This document shows positions 49,387-58,817 of a DNA stretch of 64,000 nucleotides, piece after piece. This stretch comes from Paucibacter sp. Y2R2-4 (lineage in GTDB: Bacteria > Pseudomonadota > Gammaproteobacteria > Burkholderiales > Burkholderiaceae_C). The notes under the pieces were generated by a model that had not been told where the DNA came from, made no database searches, and saw nothing but the letters and a program-made list of their open reading frames with translations. Location: NCBI RefSeq assembly GCF_025717535.1, contig NZ_JAJIRO010000003.1, positions 434,001 through 498,000 on the forward strand, in the 5' to 3' direction. The translations under genes and the position numbers were made by a program. The number at the start of each line of letters is the position of its first letter. The first letter of the stretch is position 1.

Positions 49387-50452
49387 AAAGTCGGCCTGGG
49401 TTGAACAGGGCTTGCGGGTCGAAGGAGGCCTTCAGCCGCTGGTGAATGCGCAGCAGCGGGCCAGTGAGGGGGGCGAAGGCGCCAACGCTTTTGTCGTGGC
49501 TGCGGAACAAGGTGGCGTGGCCGCCGTGGCTGGCCGCCGCTTCGCGAACCTGAGCTGCGGGCAGCGCGGTGGTGACCCAGCGCTGCGCGCCACCCCATTC
49601 CACCAGTTGTTCGCCGTGCAGATTCAAGACGGGCGCCGTCTGCGGCAGCGACAAACGCCAGAGCTGCGCGCCGCCCTGTACCGCGCGTGCGGCTCCGACG
49701 AAAAACTCATCGCTGTGATCGCGCAGCCCACGCCAAAAGGGCAGAGCCAAGACATCGGGGATTTCTTCTCCGCCCAGGGTCTGAATCGCTGAACGCACCG
49801 CCGCCTCGGCGCCGGCCAGGCGCAGCACCAAGGCGCCATCCCAACAGGCGCTGGCCTGGATCGGCAAGGGCATGCCGCCCCAGCGGTTCAGTTGGTTCAA
49901 GGCATGAGCCTGGCTCAGCTCAAAGCGCAAGGTGGCCTGGGCCACCGGCAGCGGTAGCACCTTCAACGAAACCTCAAGAATCGGCCCCAGAACGCCCATG
50001 GCCCCTGCCATCAATCGCGCCACGTCATAGCCGGCCACATTCTTGATGACGGTGCCGCCAAAGCTGAGTAGCTCGGCTTGCCCGTTCAGCAGGGTCAGGC
50101 CCAGCAAATGGTCACGCAGCGAGCCGGCGCTGGCGCGGGCCGGGCCACTCAGGCCGCTGGCCACCATGCCGCCCACCGTGCCGCGGCCGCCAAAGCGGGG
50201 CGGCTCGAAGGCAAGGTGCTGGCCTTGCTCGGCCAGTGCGGCTTCCAAGTCCACGATGGGCGTGCCGGCCTTCACCGTCACCACCAACTCGCTGGGTTCA
50301 TAGCTGCTGATGCCGCTGAAGCCGCTCAGTTCCAAGGGCTCGCCGAGCGGCGTCTGGCCGTAGAAGGCCTTGCTGCCATGGCCGCGAATCTCCAGTTGCG
50401 CCCCGCGTGTGGCAGCCTCGCGAATCTGGTTTTGAATCTGCGTCAGTTGCAC
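49373..50452 (-). CDS. glcE: Glycolate oxidase FAD-binding subunit
   Basis: 359 residues from GTG 50452, one base after the glcD stop. The open frame continues upstream but only inside glcD. The FAD-binding segment reads EIRGHGSKAFYG, then SYEPSELVVTVKAGTPIVDLE and GRGTVGGMVASGLSGPARASAGS, the last being the pyrophosphate loop of GlcE. VIKNVAGYDVARLMAGAMG is another family block. It forms the glycolate dehydrogenase with GlcD and GlcF. Confidence 0.92.
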   Translation of the reverse strand: MQLTQIQNQIREAATRGAQLEIRGHGSKAFYGQTPLGEPLELSGFSGISSYEPSELVVTVKAGTPIVDLEAALAEQGQHLAFEPPRFGGRGTVGGMVASGLSGPARASAGSLRDHLLGLTLLNGQAELLSFGGTVIKNVAGYDVARLMAGAMGVLGPILEVSLKVLPLPVAQATLRFELSQAHALNQLNRWGGMPLPIQASACWDGALVLRLAGAEAAVRSAIQTLGGEEIPDVLALPFWRGLRDHSDEFFVGAARAVQGGAQLWRLSLPQTAPVLNLHGEQLVEWGGAQRWVTTALPAAQVREAAASHGGHATLFRSHDKSVGAFAPLTGPLLRIHQRLKASFDPQALFNPGRLYEQL

Positions 50453-50453
50453 G

Positions 50454-51992
50454 TCAAAACCTCGGCAGTTCAGGGTGGGCCAAAAGCCCGCGGCTGACAT
50501 GCATGCGGCCGTACTCGGCGCAGCGGTGCAGGGTGGGCACGGCCTTGCCGGGGTTGAGCAGCTGAGCCGGGTCGAACGCGGCTTTGACGCCGTGCATCTG
50601 CGTCAGCTCGGCGGCAGAAAACTGCACACACATGGAGTTCAACTTCTCCACACCCACGCCGTGTTCGCCGGTGACCGTGCCACCGAGTGCCACGCTGGTT
50701 TCCAGAATCTCCGCGCCAAAGGCCTCGCAGCGGCGCAGCTGATCGGGGTCGCGGGCGTCGAACAGAATCAGAGGATGCAAATTGCCGTCGCCAGCGTGGA
50801 AAACATTGGCGCAGCGCAGCTGGTACTTCTTCTCCATCTCGGCAATCGCGAGCAGCAGGGCGGCGAGCTGCTTGCGCGGAATGGTGGAGTCCATGCACAT
50901 GTAGTCGGGGCTGATGCGGCCCGAGGCTGGGAAGGCATTCTTGCGGCCGCTCCAAAACTTCAGACGCTGCGCCTCATCGGCCGAGACTTCGCAGCGTGTG
51001 GCGCCGCTCTCGCTCAGCACGGCCAGCATGCGCTCGACCTCTTCGGCCACTTCTTCCGACGTGCCATCGCTTTCGCAGAGCAAAATCGCCTCGGCCTCCA
51101 GGTCGTAGCCGGCGTGGACAAAGTCTTCCACCGCCGCCGTCATCGGCTTGTCCATCATCTCCAAGCCCGCAGGGATGATGCCCGCCGCGATGATATTGGC
51201 CACGGCCGCACCGGCTTGGCGGATGTCATTGAAGCTGGCCATGATGCAGCGCGCCAGCGCCGGCTTGGGCACCAGCTTGACGGTGACCTCGGTGATGACC
51301 GCCAGCATGCCCTCGCTGCCCACGATCAGCGGCAGCAGGTCCAGCCCGGCGCTGTCCAGCGCCTCGGAGCCAAACTCCACCGCTTCGCCTTCCATCGTGA
51401 AGCCCCGTACCCGCAAGACGTTATGCAAGGTGAGGCCGTATTTCAGGCAGTGCACGCCGCCGGAGTTCTCGGCCACGTTGCCGCCAATGGTGCAGGCGAT
51501 TTGGCTGCTCGGGTCTGGGGCGTAATACAGGCCATGCGGTGCCGCAGCTTCGGAGATGGCCAGATTGCGCACCCCGCATTGCACCGTGGCGGTACGCGCC
51601 ACCGGGTTGATTTGCAGAATCTTTTTGAACTTGGCCAATGCCAGTGTGACGCCCAAAGCATGCGGCATGGCGCCGCCCGATAGCCCTGTGCCGGCACCGC
51701 GCGCCACTACCGGCACCTGCAGCTGATGGCAGATGCGCAGCACCGACGCGACCTGCGCTTCGGTCTCCGGCAAGGCCACCACCAGCGGGCGCTGCCGGTA
51801 AGCCGTCAGGCCGTCGCACTCATAAGGCGTGGTGTCCTCCTTGTGCCACAGCAGCGCATGGGCCGGCAAAGCCTCGGCCAGTGCTTGGATCACCCGAGCC
51901 TGCGCATGGCTGCGCTGAGCGGGGTCCACGGTCGCTGTGCTGGCGCTGGATGCGTGGGCAGCAGAGGAAGAACGGGCGGCGGCAGGTTTCAA
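50454..51992 (-). CDS. glcD: Glycolate oxidase catalytic FAD subunit
   Basis: 512 residues from TTG 51992, chosen because AGGAGA lies nine to ten bases upstream; an in-frame ATG at 52040 has no such site. The FAD-binding loop VVARGAGTGLSGGAMPH and PDPSSQIACTIGGNVAENSGGVHCLKYG are diagnostic of GlcD. GDGNLHPLILFD and TVTGEHGVGVEKL form the C-terminal active region. It oxidises glycolate (or D-lactate) to the oxo acid. It heads the glc operon. Confidence 0.93.
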   Translation of the reverse strand: MKPAAARSSSAAHASSASTATVDPAQRSHAQARVIQALAEALPAHALLWHKEDTTPYECDGLTAYRQRPLVVALPETEAQVASVLRICHQLQVPVVARGAGTGLSGGAMPHALGVTLALAKFKKILQINPVARTATVQCGVRNLAISEAAAPHGLYYAPDPSSQIACTIGGNVAENSGGVHCLKYGLTLHNVLRVRGFTMEGEAVEFGSEALDSAGLDLLPLIVGSEGMLAVITEVTVKLVPKPALARCIMASFNDIRQAGAAVANIIAAGIIPAGLEMMDKPMTAAVEDFVHAGYDLEAEAILLCESDGTSEEVAEEVERMLAVLSESGATRCEVSADEAQRLKFWSGRKNAFPASGRISPDYMCMDSTIPRKQLAALLLAIAEMEKKYQLRCANVFHAGDGNLHPLILFDARDPDQLRRCEAFGAEILETSVALGGTVTGEHGVGVEKLNSMCVQFSAAELTQMHGVKAAFDPAQLLNPGKAVPTLHRCAEYGRMHVSRGLLAHPELPRF

Positions 51993-52076
51993 TCGGCGTG
52001 ATCTCCTGTGAGGACTGTAGCCTGCCCAGGCTTGCGTCAAGCTGAATGCGCTGATTCCCCAGCGATCCTTCTGTGA

Positions 52077-52090
52077 GGGTCAGGTCTTGC
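52077..52090. repeat. Near copy of the dispersed 15-mer at the 3' end of the PhaM gene
   Basis: gggtcaggtcttgc, with A in place of the first G of the full 15-mer. The PhaM stop codon (TGA on the minus strand) lies inside it, so the element marks the gene end. Confidence 0.55.
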
Positions 52091-52901
52091 GTTTCGCCGC
52101 TGCTGCGGTCGTGCGAGGCGCCAGCTTGCTGGCGCTGGTCTTGGTGGCTGCCTTGCTCGGCGTTTTGCCCAGGCTTGTACCTTTGGGGGCCAAGGTCTTG
52201 GCCATGGTGTCCACCATGGAGCCGGCCACAGCGCCGGGCACCGTGGCTGCCTTGCGCAGGGTTTCGCCGGCGGCGTCAAAAGATTGTTTGACGATGCTGC
52301 CGGCCAGATTCTTGGCGGCATCGGTGGCCGTGTCTTTCATCGCATTGGCGGCCAGCTGGGTGAACTGCTGGCTTAAAGCGCCCCACCATTGCATAGGGTC
52401 GACCGCCAGGGCCGGAGCCGCTGAAGGCGACGCGCCCTTCTTGGCCTTGGCTGAAGCGGCGGCGCTGGGTGCGGTGGCGGGTGCAGGGGCAGTTTTGGCG
52501 CTGGGAGCGCTTGCGGCGGCAGCCGGCATCGTCATGGACTTGGCCGCGGCCGCCATGATCTCGGGCGGCACGCCCGGCCAGGCAGCCATGGGTGCGGCGT
52601 CCGCACTGGGCATCTTCAGCGCATCGCTGAGTTGGGCCAGCGGCACATTCATCGATTGCAAGGTGGACAGCGTCATGCGCTGAACCTCCAGCGCCTGGAT
52701 GGTGGCACCCAGCATGCGGCCGTTTTGCTCCAGCCAGAACTGCACCGTGCGCAGCTCTTCAATGCGCTTGCCCAGCTCTTCGGGGTTGAGCGTGGGCGCG
52801 ACCCATTGGCCGATGCCTGGCATGGCCGCGCCGGCGTTCTTGACCAGCCCCTGCAAAAAATCAAAGCCCGGGACGAATTTGCTGAATGCGTTGTCTGCCA
52901 T
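52080..52901 (-). CDS. phaM: PhaM-family polyhydroxyalkanoate granule regulator
   Basis: 273 residues from ATG 52901, with GGAGACCTC just before. The opening FSKFVPGFDFLQGLVKNAG and ELGKRIEELRTVQFWLEQNGRML match PhaM, which binds PHA synthase PhaC and DNA and anchors granules to the nucleoid. The middle is Ala/Pro-rich. The last ~50 residues are Lys/Ala-rich (SKAATKTSASKLAPRTTAAAAKRKT), the histone-like tail that contacts DNA. No PHA synthase gene is in the window. Confidence 0.84.
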   Translation of the reverse strand: MADNAFSKFVPGFDFLQGLVKNAGAAMPGIGQWVAPTLNPEELGKRIEELRTVQFWLEQNGRMLGATIQALEVQRMTLSTLQSMNVPLAQLSDALKMPSADAAPMAAWPGVPPEIMAAAAKSMTMPAAAASAPSAKTAPAPATAPSAAASAKAKKGASPSAAPALAVDPMQWWGALSQQFTQLAANAMKDTATDAAKNLAGSIVKQSFDAAGETLRKAATVPGAVAGSMVDTMAKTLAPKGTSLGKTPSKAATKTSASKLAPRTTAAAAKRKT

Positions 52902-52977
52902 GAGGTCTCCTGAGGGTTTTTGGGGTGCATGGATCGCTGCCGGCTGGATGGTACGCCCACCGATGCGTCGAGCTGTA

Positions 52978-53940
52978 TCAGCGCCGGGGAGTCGTTGGCG
53001 GCGGATGGATCTGCTCAACCCTAAAGCCCCGTTCGCTCAGCAGCTTGGGCAAGGCTTGCGGACCACTCATATGCAAGGCACCCACAGCGGCCAAGACACT
53101 TTGGCCCTTGCTATGCAGGGCTGCGATGCCGGCGGCCAAATGGGGATTGCGTCCATCGTTCAAGCGCCCCAACCAGGCGCGATCGTCCTCGCTTTGCACG
53201 CAGTCGCACCATTGTTCGTAGCGCTGTAGGTCACCGAGATCGCCCTGTTCCCAGGCGCGCGCGAGGCGCAGCACGGCGGGGCGCACGCGATTTTGTTCGA
53301 GCTGTTGCAAGCCTTCGTCCAAGCTGCGCAGCAAGGACTTTCTGTCTTTGGGAAAGAGGGCCTGCATTTGGTCATCGGCCCGCTCCAGGCCAACGATGGG
53401 CATGCCGCGCGCTTGAGCCTGGCTGCTCAGCATCAGTTCTTGTCCATAGGCCATATCGAGCCCGTCCCAGCGGGCGGCGAGCACCGTCAAAGTGCTGAGC
53501 TGCAGCATCGGGTGCAGGGCCGCTAAGGCCTTGGCTGGCAGGCACGCGGCGCTGACCTGCGCGTCCAAACGGCTTTGCAACTTGGCTGGCAATGCGTTTC
53601 GGTCTGCCCGTTTGCTGCGGGCCAGGTCCGCCTGGGTGTGGGCGTCGCTGATGTTCAGCTCGAGGGCGAGCACATCGACCTCTTGCAGCGCCTTTTGCAG
53701 CGCGGGGCCAGGTCTTGCCCAGGCCGGGCGGCCGATGTGCATGCTGCCGTAGAGATAGGAGCTTCGGCCATCGCGCTGCAAACGCCAGAGCAGGCCCACA
53801 TCTTGGGGCGCGGCGCTCTGTTCTCCCGGAGCTTCAGCAATAGGCAAGACGGGTGGCGGGCAGGCCGTGCCTGGGGGTTGGGCCTGCGCTGAGCCCCACA
53901 GCAGCAGGGCGGCACTGAAAGCTTTTAGCAAGTTTTTCAT
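52978..53940 (-). CDS. TraB/GumN family protein
   Basis: 320 residues from ATG 53940, which overlaps the upstream stop by one base. A signal peptide (MKNLLKAFSAALLLWGSAQA) makes it periplasmic. The two conserved GxxH-type motifs are YLYGSMHIG and AVGALHMSGPQALP, with a conserved Glu in ALELNISD. This is the TraB/Tiki fold, which in eukaryotic Tiki proteins is a metalloprotease; bacterial members are uncharacterised. It is co-transcribed with the aspartic-protease-like gene. Confidence 0.87.
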   Translation of the reverse strand: MKNLLKAFSAALLLWGSAQAQPPGTACPPPVLPIAEAPGEQSAAPQDVGLLWRLQRDGRSSYLYGSMHIGRPAWARPGPALQKALQEVDVLALELNISDAHTQADLARSKRADRNALPAKLQSRLDAQVSAACLPAKALAALHPMLQLSTLTVLAARWDGLDMAYGQELMLSSQAQARGMPIVGLERADDQMQALFPKDRKSLLRSLDEGLQQLEQNRVRPAVLRLARAWEQGDLGDLQRYEQWCDCVQSEDDRAWLGRLNDGRNPHLAAGIAALHSKGQSVLAAVGALHMSGPQALPKLLSERGFRVEQIHPPPTTPRR

Positions 53941-54428
53941 CAAGGCCTCGCCGCGATGCGCAACTCACCGCCTTGCTGGCTGAACTCCAGCTTGGACAAG
54001 ATGTCCATGCCCAGCAGCGGCGCGCTCAAGGCGGGCAAGACGGTCACTGGCAACTGCTCGGCGCTCACACCGCCTTGCAGCCGGATGCTGGCACGGGCCA
54101 GATAGCCCTGGGTGATGCCGGCGGCGGTGCTGGAGCTGACCTGGCCTTCGGACCGCAGTGCCACGCGCTCGGCCAAGGCTTGGGGCAGGGCGGTTGCGGT
54201 GGCGCCGGTGTCCACCAAGAAATCGACGGCGTGGCCATTGACCTCGCCTGGCCAGTGGAAGTGCCCGTCGGGCGCCCGCTTCAAAACGATTTCACCGGCG
54301 TTGAGGGCGAAACGGCTTTGCTGGCGCTGACGCTCCCAGGCCTGGAAACCCAGGAACACCAGCAGAAAGATCAGCGCCCAGATGGTCAGCAGCTTGAGGC
54401 TGCTGGGCAGTTCTTTGTGTTGACTCAT
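53940..54428 (-). CDS. Retropepsin-like clan AA aspartic protease (TIGR02281 type)
   Basis: 162 residues from ATG 54428. A single TM helix lies at about 13-30 (LLTIWALIFLLVFLGF). The catalytic Asp motif is VDFLVDTGATATALP, followed by the flap and the second hydrophobic motif PLLGMDILSKLEF. As with retropepsins the active enzyme should be a homodimer; it would face the periplasm, membrane-tethered. The start is divergent from the VOC gene, 31 bp away. Confidence 0.88.
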   Translation of the reverse strand: MSQHKELPSSLKLLTIWALIFLLVFLGFQAWERQRQQSRFALNAGEIVLKRAPDGHFHWPGEVNGHAVDFLVDTGATATALPQALAERVALRSEGQVSSSTAAGITQGYLARASIRLQGGVSAEQLPVTVLPALSAPLLGMDILSKLEFSQQGGELRIAARP

Positions 54429-54459
54429 GCCGCTACGATGCCATGAAAGAGGAGGACTC

Positions 54460-54876
54460 ATGGTCAAGAGCATTTTTCATCTGGCATTCCATGTGCGAGA
54501 TCTGGAGCTGGCGCGCGATTTTTATGGCCGCCTTTTGGGCTGCGCCGAGGGCCGGAGCACCACGACCTGGGTGGACTTCGATTTCTTCGGCCACCAGATT
54601 TCACTGCATTTGGGTGAACCCTTTGCGACCAGTTTGACCGGCCGCGTCGGTGAGCACATGGTGCCCATGCCGCATCTGGGCTTAATCCTGTCCTTGCCGG
54701 ACTGGCAGGCGCTGGCGGCTCGATTGCAGCAGGCCGGTGTTGAGTTTGTGATTGCGCCGCAGCTGCGTTTTGCGGGTCAGGCGGGTGAGCAATGGACCAT
54801 GTTCTTCTGCGACCCCTTCGGCAACCCGATCGAGATGAAGGGCTTTGCCTCGCTGGACACGGTGTTCAGTGCTTGA
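54460..54876 (+). CDS. VOC (glyoxalase/dioxygenase) family protein
   Basis: 138 residues from ATG 54460, with an excellent AGAGGAGG ribosome site. The paired beta-alpha-beta-beta-beta modules are seen as FHLAFHVRDLELARDFYGRLLG and LGLILSLPDWQALAARLQQ; metal ligands are likely the His in FHLAFHV and the Glu in NPIEMKGF. Substrate unknown. Its 3' end overlaps the convergent AAA gene by 11 bp. Confidence 0.86.
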   Translation: MVKSIFHLAFHVRDLELARDFYGRLLGCAEGRSTTTWVDFDFFGHQISLHLGEPFATSLTGRVGEHMVPMPHLGLILSLPDWQALAARLQQAGVEFVIAPQLRFAGQAGEQWTMFFCDPFGNPIEMKGFASLDTVFSA

Positions 54877-57166
54877 AGCCTATGGACCGGCGGCTGCGCA
54901 CATCGGGCTTGAGCTTGTGCTCGGCTTCGAGCTGAGACAAGAACTCATCGGCCGTCAGCGCCTCGCCCAAGATCTCCACTTGCTGGCGCACGGCGGCGAA
55001 GTCTCCGGGGGTCAGTGAATCCAAGGCGGCCAGTCGGGCGCATTGGTCGGCATCGATCAACTCGCTGCGGCCGGCCAGCGCTTCTTGCACAAACATGCGT
55101 TCGCGTTGCTCGGGCTTCAGTGGCTTGAAAGCGATCTTGAAGGCAAAGCGGCGCAGGGCCGCCTCGTCCAGGTCCTCGAACAGATTGGTGGTGCAGATGA
55201 AGATGCCGGCAAAACGTTCCATGCCGGCCAGCATCTCATTGACTTCGCTGACCTCGTAATTGCGCTCGGCCATGCGGCGGCTGCGCAAGAAACTGTCGGC
55301 CTCGTCCAGCAGCAAGACCGCGTTTTCGTTGCTGGCGGCCTCGAACATGCGGGCCATGTTTTGCTCGGTTTCACCAACGAACTTGCTGGCCAGATCGCTG
55401 GCCAAGCGAATCATCAAGGGGCGGCCCAGGGCTTGCGCGATGTGTTCAGCCAGGGCGGTCTTGCCGCTGCCGGGCGGGCCATAAAAACACAGATTGCCGC
55501 AGCCGCGCCGCTGCAGCGCGCTGACGATGCGCGGGATCTCAAAGCGCGACTCGCAGTTGAGCAAGTCCAGCGCATATTGAGTCACCACCGGCCGTGCGCC
55601 GCGTTCGCGCGCTTGGTGGCCCAGGGCTTTGTCGGCGTTCTCCAGCTGACGCTCAATCATCCGTTCGCAGTCACCGGCCTCCGCGGCCAATTGGGCAAAG
55701 CGAACCGCGGTGCGGATCTGCGCCGGCGTGAGACCGCGGCGGTCGGCCAAGCGGGCGGTGAACTCGGCGCTGACCTGCACATCGGCCAAGGCCTTAGTGA
55801 CCAAGCCCAGGCGGGCCCCGGGCGGCGGCGACTTCAACTCCAGGTGGTACTGAAAACGCCGTCTGAAGGCAGGGTCGATCTGCTCAATGCGGTTGGTGAT
55901 CCAGATCACCGGCACCGGGTTGGTTTCCAAAATCTGGTTGACCCAGGCCTTGCCACTGACCGAGCCGGAGGTGGGGGCTTCCAGCGCCGAGTCCATGCGG
56001 GCGATCAGCTGTGCGGTGTCGCTGGACAGCGGCGGGAACACGTCTTCGACTTCGTCGAACAGCAAGGCCACGTTCTCGCTGGCTTTCAAAAACACTTGGC
56101 TGATTTGCAGAGAGCGGTAGCGGTCGCGGCCGGAGAGTGAGTTGCCCTCGCGGTCGGCATATTCCACCTCGTACAAATCGAGCTGGGCGGCGGCGGCGGC
56201 CACCTTGGCCAACTCGGTTTTGCCGGTGCCGGGTGGGCCGTACAGCAGCACATTGACGCCAGCCTCATGGCGCTTGACGGCCTGGCTCAGCAGGGTCTGC
56301 AGCACCGCCAGGTCTTCGGCCACGAACTGGAAGTCTTCGCGCGACAAGCTGCTCTTGGTGGCGGGCCGGGTGAAGACCGCCATCAAATCATGCGGGCCCT
56401 TGTATTCGCGCATCAGCACCGGCGGCAGTTGATCGCTGACCTTCATCAGGTCGGCCAGATCGGTGATGTTGTGTTCGGAGATCAGGTTCTCCACCATGCC
56501 GATGCGTTCCAGCCGCGAGCCGGCGCGCAGGGCTTCGGCCACTTCTTGGGCATTGACGCCGGCCACCGCGGCAATCGCCGCAAAAGCTTCCTGGGCGGTG
56601 TTGACCTTGAACTCCACCAGCGCCCCACGCAACTCGCGCTGGTAGCGGGCCAGGGTGCCGTAGAGCAGCAAGGCGCGCTCGGCCGGGTTCAGCTGCAAGA
56701 GCGTGCCCAAGGCCGCGATATTGGTTTCAACCAGGGTGGACTCGCGCTTGAGTTGGCGGTCCAGCCATTCGCTGGTGGTGGCCAGCAGGGACATCATGTC
56801 CTTGGGCGCGTCTTTGACGTATTCGTCCAGATAAAAGAACAGCGTGGCTTCCGAGTAAGGGCCGCTCCAGACGCCATAGCGCTGCAAGAAGGCTTCGTCG
56901 CTGAGATCGGCTTGCCCGAGCCAGAGCTCATTGCCCTGGCAGCGCTGCTCCAGGTACTCGCGCAAACGGCTCAAGACGCGAAGCGGCCAGACCAAGTGGC
57001 GGCCGGTGAAGGACAGCAAGCCATTGAAGTCGCGGCGCAGATTGAAGCGCCCGGCGTGCTTGACCGTCAGCGTGAGTACGAACTGGGTGCACATCCGGTC
57101 GAGCACCGGCGCCTCTTTGAGGCCCGGTGAGGGCAGGACACGCGCGTCAGCCAAACGCTTGACCAT
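54866..57166 (-). CDS. ATPase with two AAA domains
   Basis: 766 residues from ATG 57166, with AGGAGC nine bases upstream. The N-terminal ~290 residues are helical without a known motif. The first AAA module has Walker A GPPGTGKTELAK (about 310-321) and Walker B ALLFDEVED. The second has GPPGSGKTALAE (about 563-574) and VLLLDEADSFLRSRR. Arg-finger regions are RRRFQYHLEL and RRFAFKIAF. Cdc48-like proteins have this tandem layout, but the N-domain differs and target proteins are unknown. No adaptor or protease is nearby. Confidence 0.87.
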   Translation of the reverse strand: MVKRLADARVLPSPGLKEAPVLDRMCTQFVLTLTVKHAGRFNLRRDFNGLLSFTGRHLVWPLRVLSRLREYLEQRCQGNELWLGQADLSDEAFLQRYGVWSGPYSEATLFFYLDEYVKDAPKDMMSLLATTSEWLDRQLKRESTLVETNIAALGTLLQLNPAERALLLYGTLARYQRELRGALVEFKVNTAQEAFAAIAAVAGVNAQEVAEALRAGSRLERIGMVENLISEHNITDLADLMKVSDQLPPVLMREYKGPHDLMAVFTRPATKSSLSREDFQFVAEDLAVLQTLLSQAVKRHEAGVNVLLYGPPGTGKTELAKVAAAAAQLDLYEVEYADREGNSLSGRDRYRSLQISQVFLKASENVALLFDEVEDVFPPLSSDTAQLIARMDSALEAPTSGSVSGKAWVNQILETNPVPVIWITNRIEQIDPAFRRRFQYHLELKSPPPGARLGLVTKALADVQVSAEFTARLADRRGLTPAQIRTAVRFAQLAAEAGDCERMIERQLENADKALGHQARERGARPVVTQYALDLLNCESRFEIPRIVSALQRRGCGNLCFYGPPGSGKTALAEHIAQALGRPLMIRLASDLASKFVGETEQNMARMFEAASNENAVLLLDEADSFLRSRRMAERNYEVSEVNEMLAGMERFAGIFICTTNLFEDLDEAALRRFAFKIAFKPLKPEQRERMFVQEALAGRSELIDADQCARLAALDSLTPGDFAAVRQQVEILGEALTADEFLSQLEAEHKLKPDVRSRRSIGFKH

Positions 57167-57265
57167 GGTGGGCAGCTCCTCGCAGTCTCGTGCGTCACAG
57201 ACTGCGTGACGCTGCCCGATCTTGTCCCAGCCGCGCGCCGAGGACAAGGGCCTTAATGGGGGGAC

Positions 57266-57559
57266 TTAATGCATCACCACCGGCTGATGGCCCATGCGGG
57301 CATAGGCCTCGATGAAATCATCCAGGTCTTCTTCGCTGGGATCTTGCTCGATCAGGGCTTCGACGCCGTCCTGGAACTGCTGGGCCAGCGCGCCTTCGAT
57401 GAAGATTTCTTTGCGACTGAATTTGTCGACGATCTCATAGCCTCCGCGGTGCAGCTGCAACTCGGGGTTGGCTTGTAGAAATTCCCCCGGCACGGGCTCA
57501 GTCACCTGGACGTCGAACTTGACGACACTGAAGCTGGGGGAGTTGTAAAGCATGTGCAT
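57266..57559 (-). CDS. DUF3567 domain protein
   Basis: 97 residues from ATG 57559 with AAAGGAG directly upstream. The opening MHMLYNSPSFSVVKFDV and KFSRKEIFIEGALAQQFQDGVEALI are the conserved blocks of DUF3567, a family I know only from betaproteobacteria. It is an acidic cytoplasmic protein of unknown function. It lies 100 bp upstream of the AAA ATPase gene in the same direction. Confidence 0.88.
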   Translation of the reverse strand: MHMLYNSPSFSVVKFDVQVTEPVPGEFLQANPELQLHRGGYEIVDKFSRKEIFIEGALAQQFQDGVEALIEQDPSEEDLDDFIEAYARMGHQPVVMH

Positions 57560-57731
57560 AGCGGCTCCTTTCAGCATCAACTGCGGCCAGCAGCGTCTGT
57601 TTCAAGAGTTATCGGCACCTTGAACGCTTGGCCGTGGATAAATAGTGGCAGAACTCGGAGGATATCGGGGCATCTCTATCTCCTATTTCGTGTTTAAAGC
57701 GTCAAAAGATAACGGCTTCCCTCCCCCTTGT

Positions 57732-58775
57732 TCAGGGTGGTAGGCCATCGTCCAGCAAAAGCAGCTCCCAGCTGCGTTCGTCGGGCAGGCGATAAATCAG
57801 CCGCACCGGCAGGTGGCGCCGGCTCGGGTCCAGCCAGACGTCGATTTCGCCGCTGTAGGTAAATATTTGCGGCCGATGCAGGTGCAAGGTCGGTAGTGCC
57901 GCGCGGTCCGGCAGGTCCAGCAGCTCGGGGCCGATGACTTCAAAGGCCCAGTCGCGCGCTTCGCCGCGCAGTCCGATGACCGTCATGTGCAGAGTTCCGC
58001 CTGCCGGATAGCGCTCGGGTGCGGCGTCCAGAAGCGCCGCCAGCTGAAACCACCAGCTGAGGCGGTCTTGCACGCCCTCCGGCAGCTCGAACACATCGGC
58101 GTTGGACGAGAAGCTGATCAACCCTTCTGGTCGGCGGAAATTGGTGGCTTGCGCATCGCGGCCACGGCGCTGCTGAGCAAATCGCTCCGGTAGCAGGCCT
58201 TGCGGGCCGACCTTGCCCTCGCTGCGCCAGCCGGGCAGAGGGCGTCCGTCGAGCTGACGATCCAGACGCAGCTGATAGCTGGTGTCACGCTGCGGCAGCC
58301 AACTCAGCCGAGCCAGGCCTTGGCGGCCGTCTTGCAGCAACAAAAATCGCCATTCGACCGCGGTGGCGACCTGGGTGGGGGGCGGGGTGAGCTGCGAGCT
58401 TGTCGCGCTGGTTTGCGCTATCCGCGTCGGTTCAAGGCTGCTGGGGCTTGGTTCTGACGGTGTTTCTTGATCGACAGGCTTGGCCTTTGCCAGCCCAGGT
58501 TTGGACGGTCTTGAAACGGGCGCGTCCGGGCTGGGCTGGGCGCCCGCTTGCGGCCCAGGCGTACTGTGCAAGGTTCGCGTTTGCAGGCCTTGGCGCAGAG
58601 AGGGCGCGGCCTGGCCTTGCGTTGCGCTCTTTTCGTGGCCGGGCGTCAGTAAGAGCAGATGGGCGGCAATGCTGAGCAGCAAAGCCACTACCGCCGCCTG
58701 ACGCTGCGCGGGCGCACTTCGGCGGGGCACGAGGCTGGAAGTTTGAGGCGGTAGAGACGAAGTCATGCGGCGCAT
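57732..58775 (-). CDS. DUF3108 domain protein, membrane-anchored
   Basis: 347 residues from ATG 58775 (58766 is also possible). One TM helix lies at about 27-44 (AAVVALLLSIAAHLLLL), then a ~90-residue Pro/Ser/Gln-rich linker. The C-terminal beta-rich domain (about 145-345) contains EWRFLLLQDGRQGLARLSW, LISFSSNADVFELPEGVQDRLSWWFQLA and IFTYSGEIDVWLDPSRRHLPVRL, typical of DUF3108 proteins. It is tethered with the domain in the periplasm. Function unknown. Confidence 0.82.
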   Translation of the reverse strand: MRRMTSSLPPQTSSLVPRRSAPAQRQAAVVALLLSIAAHLLLLTPGHEKSATQGQAAPSLRQGLQTRTLHSTPGPQAGAQPSPDAPVSRPSKPGLAKAKPVDQETPSEPSPSSLEPTRIAQTSATSSQLTPPPTQVATAVEWRFLLLQDGRQGLARLSWLPQRDTSYQLRLDRQLDGRPLPGWRSEGKVGPQGLLPERFAQQRRGRDAQATNFRRPEGLISFSSNADVFELPEGVQDRLSWWFQLAALLDAAPERYPAGGTLHMTVIGLRGEARDWAFEVIGPELLDLPDRAALPTLHLHRPQIFTYSGEIDVWLDPSRRHLPVRLIYRLPDERSWELLLLDDGLPP

Positions 58776-58817
58776 TGGACAATGCTGCCATTGCTTTGCT
58801 GCTTTTCTCACCCACCG